Counted from the first letter of the stretch, positions 7,974-16,481 are shown. The stretch: DNA of 64,000 nt from Nocardia macrotermitis (GCF_009604405.1 NZ_WEGK01000006.1:248001-312000), one strand, 5' to 3'. Made by a program: numbers and translations. The notes: generated by a model not told the origin, from the sequence alone.

Positions 7974-10033
7974 CAGATCCCCGCCGCCAGCCGGGTACCC
8001 TGATCGATCGCGCGTTCGGCGTCGAGTTCGGCGGCCACGTCGGCGCCGCCGATCAGGTGGATCCGCACGCCCGCCGAGCGCAGCGGTTCGACCAGTTCGC
8101 GCACGGATTCTTGTCCGGCACACAGGATCACGTTGTCGCAGTCGATGACGGTCGGTCGGGCGCGGTTCTCCCCGAAGCTGATGTGCAGGCCGCGATCGTC
8201 GATGCGTTCGTAGTTGACTCCGCCGATCTGCTCGACGCCCTTGGCCTTCACCGCCGCGCGGTGCACCCAGCCCGTCGTCTTGCCCAGGCTCTTGCCGAAC
8301 GAACCCGATTTACGTTGCAGCAGTACGACTTCCCGGGTCGCGGGGGAGGGGCGTGCGGTCGCGAGCTGACCGCGCACCTCGGGATCCTCGGCGGTCACGC
8401 CCCACTCCTGTTTCCACTCGTCGAGTTTCAAGGACGGATGACCGTCGACGGTGAGGAATTCGCTGACGTCGTAGCCGATTCCACCCGCGCCGATGACCGC
8501 GACCTTCTTGCCGACCGGCTTCTCCTCGCGCACCAGCTCAGCGTAGGTCAGCACCTTCGGATGGTCGATACCGGTGATATCCGGAATACGCGGGCGCACA
8601 CCGGTGGCCAGCACGACCTCGTCGTACCGCCCCTCGATCAGCTCGGCGGCCTCGACCCGGCGATTCAGGAACACTCGTACACCGGTGACCTCCAGTTTCC
8701 GCGTGAAATAACGGATGGTCTCGGTGAACTCCTCCTTGCCGGGGATGCGCCGGGCGATGTCGAACTGCCCGCCGATCTTGTCCTCGGCCTCGAACAGATC
8801 CACCTTGTGCCCGCGTTCGGCCAGATTCACCGCGGCCGACAGCCCGGCCGGACCCGCCCCGACCACCGCGATGCGCCGCATCCGCCGGGTGGGCAGCAGC
8901 CGCAGTTCGGTCTCGTGACCCGCGCGCGGATTCAGCAGGCAGGACACGGTCTTGTGCACGAAGGCGTGATCCAGGCACGCCTGATTACAGGCGATGCAGG
9001 TGTTGATCTCGTCCTCGCGGGTCTGCCGCGCCTTGTTCACCCAGTCCGGATCGGCCAGCAGCGGACGCGCCATCGAGATCAGCTGCGCCTCGCCCCGGGT
9101 GAGGATCTCCTCGGCGGTCTCGGGCATATTGATCCGGTTCGACGCGCACACCGGAATATCCACGTGCGCAGTGATTTTCGCGGTGAACTCGACGAACGCC
9201 GCGCGCGGCACCGAGGTCACGATGGTCGGCACCCGGGCCTCGTGCCAGCCGATGTCGGTATTGAGCACGCTGACCCCGGCGGCCTCCAATTCCGCTGCCA
9301 GCGCGAGGATCTCGTGTTCGGTCTGGCCGTGCTCGACGAATTCGGCCATGGACAACCGGAATACGATCAGGAAGTCCGGTCCGAGCGCCGCGCGGATGCG
9401 CCGCACGATCTCCACGGCGAACCGGCGGCGGTTCTCCGGCGAGCCACCCCACCGGTCGGTGCGCTTGTTGGTGCGCGGGGCCAGGAACTGATTGATCAGA
9501 TACCCCTCGCCGCCCATCACCTCGACGCCGTCGTATCCGGCGAATTTCGCCAGTTCCGCACAGCGCACGTAATCGGCGATGGTGCGTTCGACGCCCTTGC
9601 CGGACAGCTTGCGCGGCCGGAACGGATTGATCGGCGCCTTGGTCGAGGAGGCCGAAACGCTGAACGGCACATAGGCATAACGCCCGGCGTGCAGGATCTG
9701 CAACGCGATCCGGCCGCCCTCGGCATGCACCGCGCGGGTGATCGCGCGATGCCGGTACGCCTCGGTCCGGTTGGTCAGTTTCGCGCCCAGCGGCAGCAGC
9801 CAGCCCTCCCGGTTCGGCGCGTACCCACCGGTGATGATCAGCCCGACGCCGCCGCGCGCGCGTTCGGCGAAGTAGGCGGCCAGGCGGTTGGTATCCCAGG
9901 CCCGGTCCTCGAGTCCGGTGTGCATCGAACCCATCACCACCCGGTTGCGCAGGGTGAGCGAGCCGATCTCGAGCGGTTCGAACAGATGCGGATACGGGTT
10001 GGCCGATGCGGCCGCCGCGGGGTTCGCGGTCAT
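7973..10033 (-). CDS. fadH: 2,4-dienoyl-CoA reductase-type old yellow enzyme (FMN, 4Fe-4S, FAD)
   Basis: This 686-residue protein has the full FadH architecture. An FMN TIM barrel (LFEPLEIGSLTLRNRVVMGSMHTG at the start, then GYDGVEVMGGEGYLINQFL) is followed by a Cys cluster (CIACNQACLDHAF...SCLLNPRAG) for 4Fe-4S. A C-terminal FAD/NADPH module follows, with VVGAGPAGLSAAVNLAERG and VAVIGAGGIGYDVSEFL. It uses NADPH to remove double bonds from 2,4-dienoyl-CoA in beta-oxidation of polyunsaturated acyl chains, although relatives reduce other enones. The ATG at 10033 is preferred because AAAGGTGAG lies 5-6 bases upstream; the in-frame GTG at 10042 lies inside that ribosome site. It is the middle gene of a PadR-fadH-VOC operon. 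Confidence 0.88.
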   Translation of the reverse strand: MTANPAAAASANPYPHLFEPLEIGSLTLRNRVVMGSMHTGLEDRAWDTNRLAAYFAERARGGVGLIITGGYAPNREGWLLPLGAKLTNRTEAYRHRAITRAVHAEGGRIALQILHAGRYAYVPFSVSASSTKAPINPFRPRKLSGKGVERTIADYVRCAELAKFAGYDGVEVMGGEGYLINQFLAPRTNKRTDRWGGSPENRRRFAVEIVRRIRAALGPDFLIVFRLSMAEFVEHGQTEHEILALAAELEAAGVSVLNTDIGWHEARVPTIVTSVPRAAFVEFTAKITAHVDIPVCASNRINMPETAEEILTRGEAQLISMARPLLADPDWVNKARQTREDEINTCIACNQACLDHAFVHKTVSCLLNPRAGHETELRLLPTRRMRRIAVVGAGPAGLSAAVNLAERGHKVDLFEAEDKIGGQFDIARRIPGKEEFTETIRYFTRKLEVTGVRVFLNRRVEAAELIEGRYDEVVLATGVRPRIPDITGIDHPKVLTYAELVREEKPVGKKVAVIGAGGIGYDVSEFLTVDGHPSLKLDEWKQEWGVTAEDPEVRGQLATARPSPATREVVLLQRKSGSFGKSLGKTTGWVHRAAVKAKGVEQIGGVNYERIDDRGLHISFGENRARPTVIDCDNVILCAGQESVRELVEPLRSAGVRIHLIGGADVAAELDAERAIDQGTRLAAGI

Positions 10034-10038
10034 GGATC

Positions 10039-10647
10039 TCACCTTTCGGGGAAGGAATCCGGTTGTGAGGCAGCGGAATTCGGGCTGTTCCGCGAGGTCC
10101 GGGCGAGGCTGTTGCCGAGCGCTCCCACGACCTCGTCACACCATTCGACGAAGCCGGTCTCCACTCGGATGCCGCCGCGCAGCACCAGATACTGATGTAG
10201 CGCGGGGCCGGTGAGCCGGTCGGGCGCGGGGAAATCCCGCTTCTCGATCTGCCGGTACAGCTCGAGCCGTCCGGCGTGATTGTCGCGATGCCGGGCGATC
10301 TCGGCGCACAGCGCGGGCAGGTCGCCGTGCGCGGCGGCGCGGATCTTGATGCCGAGTTCGCTACGCTGGAAGGCGGCGTCGTCCTCGGTGGGTTCGGCGA
10401 TCCAGCGGGAGAGTTCGGCGTGGCCGCTGGGGCCGACGGTGTACACCTTCTTGTCGGGGCGGCCGTCCTGCGGGACGGTTTCGCCCACGACCCAGCCGCG
10501 TTCCTCCATCCGTTTGAGGACGCGGTAGATCTGCTGATGCGTCGCGCTCCAGAAGAATCCGATGGATTTGTCGAATCGGCGGGCCAGTTCGTAGCCCGAA
10601 CCGGCCCGCTCGGTCAGTGACACCAGCAGCGCATGCTCGAGGGCCAT
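10039..10647 (-). CDS. PadR-family transcriptional regulator
   Basis: This 202-residue protein has an N-terminal winged helix (SGYELARRFDKSIGFFWSATHQQIYRVLKRMEERGWV, in two typical PadR phrases) and a C-terminal helical dimerisation domain (Vir_C-like, rich in E/R/L). Its stop codon lies in the ribosome site of fadH, 5 bases before that ATG, so the genes are coupled. A perfect palindrome starts 28 bases upstream of its ATG, which suggests autoregulated repression of the operon with release by a small ligand. No Shine-Dalgarno is evident, so a leaderless or near-leaderless mRNA is possible. Confidence 0.87.
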   Translation of the reverse strand: MALEHALLVSLTERAGSGYELARRFDKSIGFFWSATHQQIYRVLKRMEERGWVVGETVPQDGRPDKKVYTVGPSGHAELSRWIAEPTEDDAAFQRSELGIKIRAAAHGDLPALCAEIARHRDNHAGRLELYRQIEKRDFPAPDRLTGPALHQYLVLRGGIRVETGFVEWCDEVVGALGNSLARTSRNSPNSAASQPDSFPER

Positions 10648-10675
10648 GCCGCGAGGCTAATTGATACCCGCCGTA

Positions 10676-10695
10676 CTATGCAACGTGGTGCATAG
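10676..10695. promoter_or_regulatory. Palindromic operator, probably for PadR
   Basis: CTATGCA (10676-10682) and TGCATAG (10689-10695) are perfect 7-base arms around a 6-base spacer, just upstream of the PadR gene. PadR proteins typically bind ATG-type half-sites near their own promoter, so autoregulation is the simplest reading. Confidence 0.65.
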
Positions 10696-10770
10696 GCTCT
10701 TGACGTTCCGATTTGCCGTTCGGTGCGGTAGCGTCGGGCTCGGTGCTCGGAGCACCATCTTGGATACGGG

Positions 10771-10811
10771 AAGAACGTCTCGCGATCCCGGGAGGCTCGC
10801 GGGGCGTTCTT
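10771..10811 (-). terminator. Hairpin terminator after the TetR gene
   Basis: A 15-base stem lies at 10771-10785 and 10797-10811 with only G-T wobbles, 11 bases beyond the TetR stop codon. On the plus strand it is followed by TTCTGTTT. It separates the TetR unit from the PadR operon promoter. Confidence 0.6.
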
Positions 10812-10821
10812 CTGTTTCGAT

Positions 10822-11457
10822 CTACGGCGTCGAACGCCAGGCGGCCATGCCCAGGGCGATCAGCCGGACCTGACGTACGGTGCGCTCCACGAGTTCCGGG
10901 CGTTCGCGGGGCAGCGCGGCGACGTAATCGGCGATATGGCTGGCGACCGTCGAGACGATCAGATCCGCGGCCAGCTCCAGATCCTCCGGCGACCAACTGT
11001 CCAGTGCGCGCAGGCGCGAGAGGTCCACGACCAATTCCCTGGTGAGCAACTGCATTTCGATCGCGATGGCGCTGCGCAGTGCCGCGGAACCACCGTGCCG
11101 TTCGCGGATCAGGAAGCCGTACAGCGCGTCGCGCCCGGCGATCTGAGCGAAGACGAAACGCACCGTCTCGGCCAGGCGGGCGTCCGGGGTGCGGCGCAAA
11201 TCCCGTAGGGCCAAACGCAATTGGCGCACACCCTCGTCGACCAGGGTGGTGCCCAGCTCGTCCAGCGAACCGAAATGCCGATAGAAGGCGGTCGGCACGA
11301 TTCCGGCCGAACGCGCGACCTCGCGCAGGCTCAGGGCGGCGAAACCGCGTTCGGCGGCCAGGGCCAGGGTGCCCTCCAGCAATGCCTGCCGGGTGCGCTC
11401 CTTGCGCTCACCCCGGGTTTCGGCCTGATCGGTCCGCTCGCTCACGTCGGTGAGCAT
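10822..11457 (-). CDS. TetR-family regulator, likely controlling the desaturase operon
   Basis: This protein of about 211 residues has a TetR helix-turn-helix: RTRQALLEGTLALAAERGFAALSLREVARSAGIVPTAFYRHF in consecutive helices, with the recognition end TAFYRHFGSLDEL. The C-terminal half is ligand-binding. It is divergent from the ferredoxin reductase/desA3 operon, with two copies of a 14-base palindrome between them. By analogy with DesT-type or FasR-type regulators it may sense acyl-CoA and adjust desaturation (inference). The start is uncertain: ATG at 11457 or GTG at 11445, neither with a clear ribosome site. Confidence 0.85.
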   Translation of the reverse strand: MLTDVSERTDQAETRGERKERTRQALLEGTLALAAERGFAALSLREVARSAGIVPTAFYRHFGSLDELGTTLVDEGVRQLRLALRDLRRTPDARLAETVRFVFAQIAGRDALYGFLIRERHGGSAALRSAIAIEMQLLTRELVVDLSRLRALDSWSPEDLELAADLIVSTVASHIADYVAALPRERPELVERTVRQVRLIALGMAAWRSTP

Positions 11458-11577
11458 ACATCCGTTCACGATACGTCCATTCCTCAGGATGTTACTGCGG
11501 TCACATGACCTGCTGGTTGAACTTCCATGCCCCGCTCGGGCACACTTGGTCAGTGTACAGATGTGCACCGAAATATT

Positions 11578-11614
11578 GGTGGACTACCACCCCCCGATGA
11601 GGTGGACTACCACC
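11578..11614. promoter_or_regulatory. Duplicated palindrome GGTGGACTACCACC
   Basis: Two identical 14-base palindromes lie at 11578-11591 and 11601-11614, within a 23-base tandem repeat, immediately upstream of the ferredoxin reductase start (11642). They are likely binding sites for the divergent TetR protein. Confidence 0.65.
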
Positions 11615-11641
11615 CCCGATGAACAGCAGTGGGAGATCGCA

Positions 11642-12751
11642 ATGGCAGGACTCGTCGATCTGGTTCAGACGTTGACAACGCCGCATGCCCTCGATCGCTA
11701 CCTGGAACTGGTGCGGCCGACGTTGACCGTGCGCGACATGCGCGCGGAGATCATCGCGGTGCGGCGCGGCACCCCGGGTTCGGTCACTCTCACCCTGCGG
11801 CCCACCCGGCAGTGGCGCGGCCACCTCGCCGGGCAATACGTGCAGATCGGCGTGCTGATCGACGGTGTCAAGCACACCCGCTGCTACTCGCCGATCGACG
11901 TCGCGGCCGGTGCGCAGCGGCGCTTGCAGCTCACCATTAAGGCGCATCCCGAGGGCCTGGTCTCGCAGTACCTGCACCGGCACGCCGCGCCCGGCATGGT
12001 CGTGGACCTCTCACCCGCGGCCGGGGTGTTCACCCTGCCGGCGATCCGCCCGGACAAGATCGTGCTGATCAGCGGCGGCAGCGGCATCACCCCGGTGCTG
12101 TCCATGCTGCGCACCCTGGATCGGGAGGACTACCGCGGCCCGGTGACCTTCCTGCACTACGCGCAGTCCCCGGAGGCGGTCCCGCACCGCGACGAACTCG
12201 ACGCGATCGCCGCGCGACGCACCAATTTCCGTGTCGCACTGTGTTATCCGGAACTGAACCTGTCCGAGGTGCTGCGCGGCGCGCCGTGGAGCTGCGCGGC
12301 CAGCCCGGTCTCCGGATTCTTCGACCGCGAACAGCTCGAACGGGTCGCGCCGTGGTTCGCCACCGCCGAGACCTACGTCTGCGGACCGGCCCCGCTGATG
12401 AACTCCGTGCGCGAGGTCTTCCGGGCCGAAGGGCTCGAAAACCGGCTGCACTCGGAGGAATTCGTACTCACCGCGGCCCCGGTCGATCCCGCGCAGATCA
12501 CCGGCGCCACCACCTTCTCCGCCAGCGGCGCGGAGGCGCGCAACACCGGCGAGAGCCTGCTCGATCAGGCCGAATCCGCCGGTCTCACACCGGAATACGG
12601 CTGCCGGATGGGAATCTGCTTCTCCTGCACCGCGATCAAGCGCTCGGGCTGCACCCGCAACCTGCGCACCGGGGAGCTCGACAGCGATCCCGACCAGCCG
12701 ATCCAGCTCTGCGTCAACGCCGCCGTCGGCGACGTCGACATCGAAATCTGA
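11642..12751 (+). CDS. Ferredoxin-type reductase partner of acyl desaturase (FAD, NAD(P)H, 2Fe-2S)
   Basis: This 369-residue electron-transfer protein has an FAD-binding barrel (HLAGQYVQIGVLIDG, then TRCYSPIDV), an NAD(P)-binding domain (ISGGSGITPVLSML) and a C-terminal plant-type 2Fe-2S domain (YGCRMGICFSCTAIKRSG...LCVN). It matches the arrangement of mycobacterial Rv3230c, which feeds electrons from NADPH to DesA3. The ATG at 11642 follows GGGAG by 6-7 bases; upstream in-frame starts run through the repeated operator and are rejected. It lies 13 bases before the desaturase gene in the same operon. Confidence 0.9.
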   Translation: MAGLVDLVQTLTTPHALDRYLELVRPTLTVRDMRAEIIAVRRGTPGSVTLTLRPTRQWRGHLAGQYVQIGVLIDGVKHTRCYSPIDVAAGAQRRLQLTIKAHPEGLVSQYLHRHAAPGMVVDLSPAAGVFTLPAIRPDKIVLISGGSGITPVLSMLRTLDREDYRGPVTFLHYAQSPEAVPHRDELDAIAARRTNFRVALCYPELNLSEVLRGAPWSCAASPVSGFFDREQLERVAPWFATAETYVCGPAPLMNSVREVFRAEGLENRLHSEEFVLTAAPVDPAQITGATTFSASGAEARNTGESLLDQAESAGLTPEYGCRMGICFSCTAIKRSGCTRNLRTGELDSDPDQPIQLCVNAAVGDVDIEI

Positions 12752-12764
12752 GAGGGGAAACGAC

Positions 12765-13940
12765 ATGGCAATCCTCACCGAGACCAAGGACGGCCCGCTG
12801 GTCCTGAGCCCGGAGCAGGTCGAGGAGATCGGCCGCGTGCTCGACGAACTGCGCGAGCGCGTCACCGCCGACCTGGGCGAGCAGGACCGCGAGTACATCT
12901 ACTCGATCATCAAGGCGCAGCGCGGATTCGAAGTCGCCGGGCGCGGCCTGATGTACCTGGGCTTCCTGCCGCCGTTCTGGCTGGCGGGCGTGGCGGCGCT
13001 GAGCCTGTCCAAGATCCTGGACAACATGGAGATCGGCCACAACGTCATGCACGGCCAGTGGGACTGGATGCGTGAGCCGGGGCTGAATTCCCGTGTGTTC
13101 GAATGGGATACGGTCTGCCCGGCCGACCAGTGGAAGCATTCGCACAACTACATGCACCACACCTACACCAACATCCACGGCCGCGACCGGGACATCGGCT
13201 ACGGCATCCTGCGCATCGACGAGGGCCAGGAGTGGAATCCGTACTACCTGGGCAACCCGGTCTACGCGTTCCTGCTGATGGTGCTGTTCGAGTGGGGCGT
13301 GATGGTGCACGACCTCGAGGCGGACAACATCGTCCAGGGCAAGCGCTCCTGGTCCGACCTGAAACCGCTGCTCAGGGGGCAGTGGCGGAAGGCCGGCAAG
13401 CAGGTGCTCAAGGACTACGTGATCTTCCCGCTGCTGTCGGGGCCGCTGTTCTTCTCCACCCTGGCCGGTAACGCGACGGCGAACCTGGTGCGCAACGTGT
13501 GGGCGTACTCGATCATCTTCTGCGGGCACTTCCCCTCGGGCGTACAGACGTTCACCGAAGAGGAGACCGCGCAGGAGACGCGCGGCGAGTGGTACGTGCG
13601 GCAGATGCTGGGTTCGGCCAACATCAGCGGCAGCAAACTGTTCCACATCCTGTCCGGCAACCTGTCGCACCAGATCGAGCACCACCTGTTCCCGGACCTG
13701 CCCGCGAACCGGTATCCGGAGATCGCGCCCGAGGTGCGGGCGCTGTGCGAGAAGTACGGACTGCCCTACAACACCGGTTCGTTCAGCCGTCAGATCGGTT
13801 CGGTGTGGGGCAAGATCTTCCGGCTCGCACTGCCCCCGGCGCTCGTCGGCAAGGGCCCGCAGCCCGGTGTTATCGTGATGCGTAGCGGCTCGACCAGCAA
13901 CGAGTCGCGGCCGGATCCGAGCGAAGCGGGCGTTGAATGA
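12765..13940 (+). CDS. desA3: Membrane fatty acyl desaturase, DesA3-type
   Basis: This 391-residue integral membrane di-iron desaturase has three histidine boxes: GHNVMH, HSHNYMHHTY and HQIEHH. Two hydrophobic hairpins place these boxes on the cytoplasmic side. By similarity to mycobacterial DesA3 (Rv3229c) it introduces the delta-9 double bond into stearoyl-CoA, giving oleate for phospholipids and triacylglycerol; electrons come from the upstream reductase. AGAGGGGAAACGAC precedes the ATG. Its stop overlaps the next start in ATGA. Expression is probably controlled by the divergent TetR. Confidence 0.92.
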   Translation: MAILTETKDGPLVLSPEQVEEIGRVLDELRERVTADLGEQDREYIYSIIKAQRGFEVAGRGLMYLGFLPPFWLAGVAALSLSKILDNMEIGHNVMHGQWDWMREPGLNSRVFEWDTVCPADQWKHSHNYMHHTYTNIHGRDRDIGYGILRIDEGQEWNPYYLGNPVYAFLLMVLFEWGVMVHDLEADNIVQGKRSWSDLKPLLRGQWRKAGKQVLKDYVIFPLLSGPLFFSTLAGNATANLVRNVWAYSIIFCGHFPSGVQTFTEEETAQETRGEWYVRQMLGSANISGSKLFHILSGNLSHQIEHHLFPDLPANRYPEIAPEVRALCEKYGLPYNTGSFSRQIGSVWGKIFRLALPPALVGKGPQPGVIVMRSGSTSNESRPDPSEAGVE

Positions 13941-14257
13941 TCGGAAAATTCGAGAGCAACAAGGATCTGATCCAGGAGCTGACCTCCTCGGGGGCGCGCC
14001 ACGTCGGCAATATCGCCTCGATCATCACCGGCACGGTGTCCGAGGTGACCCGCGAGATCGGCGACTGGATCACCGACGCGATCGAGATGCGCGAGGCGGC
14101 CGCGGCCGCCGAACGCGACCGGGAGGCCGCGGCGCGCGTGAACGCGGGCCGGGAGGAGCCGGACGTCCTCGTGGACGAGCCGAAGCCCAGTGCACGGGTG
14201 TCCGCCGAGCAGCCGTACATCGACGCGGACGTCGAGATCATCGATCCGGAGCGCTGA
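13937..14257 (+). CDS. Small conserved protein co-translated with desA3
   Basis: This 106-residue acidic protein overlaps the desaturase stop by four bases (ATGA). Its first 50 residues (IASIITGTVSEVTREIGDWITDAIEMREAA) form amphipathic helices without a true membrane span. An Ala/Glu/Arg coiled segment and an acidic tail (YIDADVEIIDPER) follow. I do not recognise a named family. Coupling to desA3 suggests a structural or regulatory partner of the desaturase complex. Confidence 0.7.
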   Translation: MIGKFESNKDLIQELTSSGARHVGNIASIITGTVSEVTREIGDWITDAIEMREAAAAAERDREAAARVNAGREEPDVLVDEPKPSARVSAEQPYIDADVEIIDPER

Positions 14258-14302
14258 GCCGCCGCGGTGATGCCGAGGGCGGGCCGCCGTGCGGCGTCGT
14301 GC

Positions 14303-14854
14303 TCAGAACACCGGTAACCGGCGTCGTCGTTCGGCGACATCGGTGATGAGATCCTGGTAGCCGTCGGTGAGTTCGGCCAGTCGCACCCAGTGCAGATGGG
14401 CTTCGAGGTCCACCCCGCGATGCTCGTCGCGGGGCCGGCCGGACTCGCTGTCGGATCGGAACAATCCCAGCGCGTCCTGCGCCACCACCCATTTCGCGGC
14501 CAGCCGGTCGATCACCGCGCCGAGGGTTTCGGTGTGCAGGGTCGCGCCGGTGCGGTGCGGAATGGTGTCGGCCACCCAGATATCTATCGCCGCAACGAGT
14601 TTCGCGCGTTCGGCGTCGATGGTGCCGACCGTCCGGCTGCACTGCGCGAGCCGGTCGCTGTCGATGCCGCGGGTGTGCGCGGTGGCCACCGCGTGCTGTC
14701 GCCGCTCGTGGCAGCCGACCAGCGCGTGCGCGGCCCGCAGCACCGCGTGCGGTCGCACCTGTCGGTCCGCCGGGGTGTGAAAGGCCCGTAGCAGTTCCGG
14801 CGCCGTCGGCAGCTCGTCGAAACCGTTACGGCCACCGGCATATTCGGTCGCCAT
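14303..14854 (-). CDS. DUF4254 domain protein
   Basis: This 183-residue helical protein has the HTETLGAVIDRLAAKWV signature (near residues 108-125) that I associate with DUF4254. In other bacteria this family occurs in metabolic and polysaccharide clusters without a defined function. Conserved His, Glu, Asp and Arg in this phrase could bind a ligand. It stands alone and convergent to the desA3 operon. The start at 14854 has no clear Shine-Dalgarno. Confidence 0.7.
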   Translation of the reverse strand: MATEYAGGRNGFDELPTAPELLRAFHTPADRQVRPHAVLRAAHALVGCHERRQHAVATAHTRGIDSDRLAQCSRTVGTIDAERAKLVAAIDIWVADTIPHRTGATLHTETLGAVIDRLAAKWVVAQDALGLFRSDSESGRPRDEHRGVDLEAHLHWVRLAELTDGYQDLITDVAERRRRLPVF

Positions 14855-15089
14855 GGCATTCCCGCCCTCGTATCCGATATCGGATCGTGGTCACCTCCGC
14901 GTTCCCGCGCAGGGCGATCCGCTGTCGGACGCACGCTGACGGACCGTGAAATCCGCGACTGTGCGACGGGGCGGTCCGGGAAAAGGGGGCCCTTTCAGGA
15001 AAGCGCGTGGCAACATCGCGCGCAACCGGCGCTACCCCCATCGGTGGAAGCTGCCGGTGAATCGTTATACACAATTACGGCGGGGTCAC

Positions 15090-15452
15090 ATGATCGCGAA
15101 GATCGATGCTTCCGTAACCTGGTATTTCGTGTCCGCCTATGTGTCCTCGCCGGAGCTGACCTTCGGCTTCCTGTTCGCGCTGGAAGATCCCGAGCGAATC
15201 GCCGAGGTGGTGCGTGGGCTGATGGAGCGGCAGGTGGTCTCGGTGTTCCGGATGGAGCCGATGTCCGGGGCCGACGGTCCGCCCGAACGCTACGTGGTCA
15301 ATTGGGCGTCCATTCCGCAGATCGCGATCACCACGGCCGCGCCGGAGCCCGATGTGCTGCACGAGCGTCGCACGATGCTGATCAACGCCTTCCTCAGCGA
15401 GAGCGGCGAGATCAGTTTGTATTCCGCTGAAGGTAAAACGCCTGGTAGGTAG
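15090..15452 (+). CDS. Hypothetical 120-residue protein
   Basis: The ATG at 15090 follows a GGCGGGG stretch; upstream codons are Arg-rich and look non-coding. The protein (SVTWYFVSAYVSSPELTFGF..., IAEVVRGLMERQVVSVFRME, ...YVVNWASIPQIAIT) is a mixed alpha/beta fold without membrane spans or catalytic signatures that I recognise. It is probably a lineage-specific cytosolic protein. Confidence 0.6.
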   Translation: MIAKIDASVTWYFVSAYVSSPELTFGFLFALEDPERIAEVVRGLMERQVVSVFRMEPMSGADGPPERYVVNWASIPQIAITTAAPEPDVLHERRTMLINAFLSESGEISLYSAEGKTPGR

Positions 15453-15636
15453 GGGAGCGGCGGATATTCGCGGGCTCGGTTCCCGATGCCGGGGTGATCT
15501 TAAATACGGTCGCTTCTTATTCTCCTCATAGCTCCGATACAGCGCGCGTAGACATTGCCTTGTCAGGGTGGGATCTGTTCGGCCGACCGGTACGGAAGGC
15601 CGACGAGTTCCACTCCCGACAGAGAGGTTGACCTCC

Positions 15637-15750
15637 ATGATCCCGCTGATCCTGAACACCGGCTCCGCCGCACTGCACGGCCTGATCGGCACGGGCAGTG
15701 CCGCCACCCACGGCCTGCTGAGCACCCTGTGGACCGGTTCGTTCGGCTAG
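15637..15750 (+). CDS. 37-residue small protein with internal repeat
   Basis: The ATG at 15637 is preceded by GAGAGG at a usable distance. The peptide is neutral and amphipathic-hydrophobic, with two copies of a T-G-S-A-A-x-H-G-L unit (residues 8-16 and 19-27), and ends LWTGSFG. It is followed 42 bases later by a strong hairpin, so it looks like a short monocistronic transcript. Function unknown; it could be membrane-active, a small structural peptide or a leader. Confidence 0.55.
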   Translation: MIPLILNTGSAALHGLIGTGSAATHGLLSTLWTGSFG

Positions 15751-15791
15751 ATCGAGCGAGTACGGATACGCGCCTCGCGCGGAATTCGGCA

Positions 15792-15822
15792 CCGCCCCGG
15801 CATCGCGCGGATGCCGGGGCGG
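15792..15822. terminator. Strong 13-bp hairpin between small gene and conservon
   Basis: CCGCCCCGGCATC (15792-15804) and GATGCCGGGGCGG (15810-15822) are perfect complements with a 5-base loop. It sits between two convergent units (small gene on plus, cvnD on minus), so it can terminate both. No long T-run follows. Confidence 0.75.
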
Positions 15823-15854
15823 ATTCATGTCCGGGGTCGGCGGGGATCAGCGGT

Positions 15855-16481
15855 TCAGCTCGCGCGCACCGAATGCGCGGCCAACCGGGCGGCCAGCACC
15901 TGTTCGAGCAGCACCACCAGTACCTGCTTGACCGACTCGCGATCGCGCGCGTCGCATTCCACCAGCGGCACCGCCTCGCGCACCCCCAGCGCCTCGCGCA
16001 CCTCGGGCAGTTCGAACCGCTCGCCCTCGGCGAACCGGTTGACCGCCACCACGAACGGGGTCTCGTGCTGTTCGAAGAAATCCAGTACCGGATAGCAGTC
16101 CTGGATGCGGCCGGTGTCGACCAGGATCACCCCGCCCAGCGCGCCGTCGAGCAGATCGTCCCAGAGGAATTCGAACCGCTCCTGGCCCGGCGTGCCGAAC
16201 AGGTACAGCACCAGCGACCGATCCAGGGTGATGCGGCCGAAGTCCATCGCCACGGTGGTGGTCGTCTTCTCGGTGCGTTGGCCCGGATCGTCCACGCCCA
16301 CCGAGACTTCCGTCATCGCGGCCTCGGTGGACAGCGGCTCGATCTCGGAGATCGCGCCGATGAAGGTCGTCTTGCCGACCCCGAAGCCACCGCTGACCAC
16401 GATCTTGACCGAGAAGGCCGACGGCTCCGGTGGTGCGGGTGTCGGCTCCGGGGTGTTGCGAAACTCAGAGTGCCCGAACAA
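15855..16481 (-). CDS. cvnD: Conservon small GTPase (CvnD-type)
   Basis: This protein of about 208 residues has P-loop GGFGVGKTTFIGA, switch II LFGTPGQERF and a degenerate base-recognition motif AVNRF (N-x-x-D replaced), typical of MglA/CvnD-like GTPases of actinobacterial conservons. The TTG at 16481 (LFGHSEF...) is the best start and overlaps the DUF742 gene by 17 bases, as in other conservons. It probably cycles on the membrane with the roadblock and DUF742 proteins to relay signals from the sensor kinase-like protein. Confidence 0.87.
   Translation of the reverse strand: MFGHSEFRNTPEPTPAPPEPSAFSVKIVVSGGFGVGKTTFIGAISEIEPLSTEAAMTEVSVGVDDPGQRTEKTTTTVAMDFGRITLDRSLVLYLFGTPGQERFEFLWDDLLDGALGGVILVDTGRIQDCYPVLDFFEQHETPFVVAVNRFAEGERFELPEVREALGVREAVPLVECDARDRESVKQVLVVLLEQVLAARLAAHSVRAS

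Noticed and set aside
8057..10195. 712-codon plus-strand frame opposite fadH
   Set aside because: Antisense shadow of a gene with unmistakable FMN, Fe-S and FAD motifs; no ribosome site or similarity.
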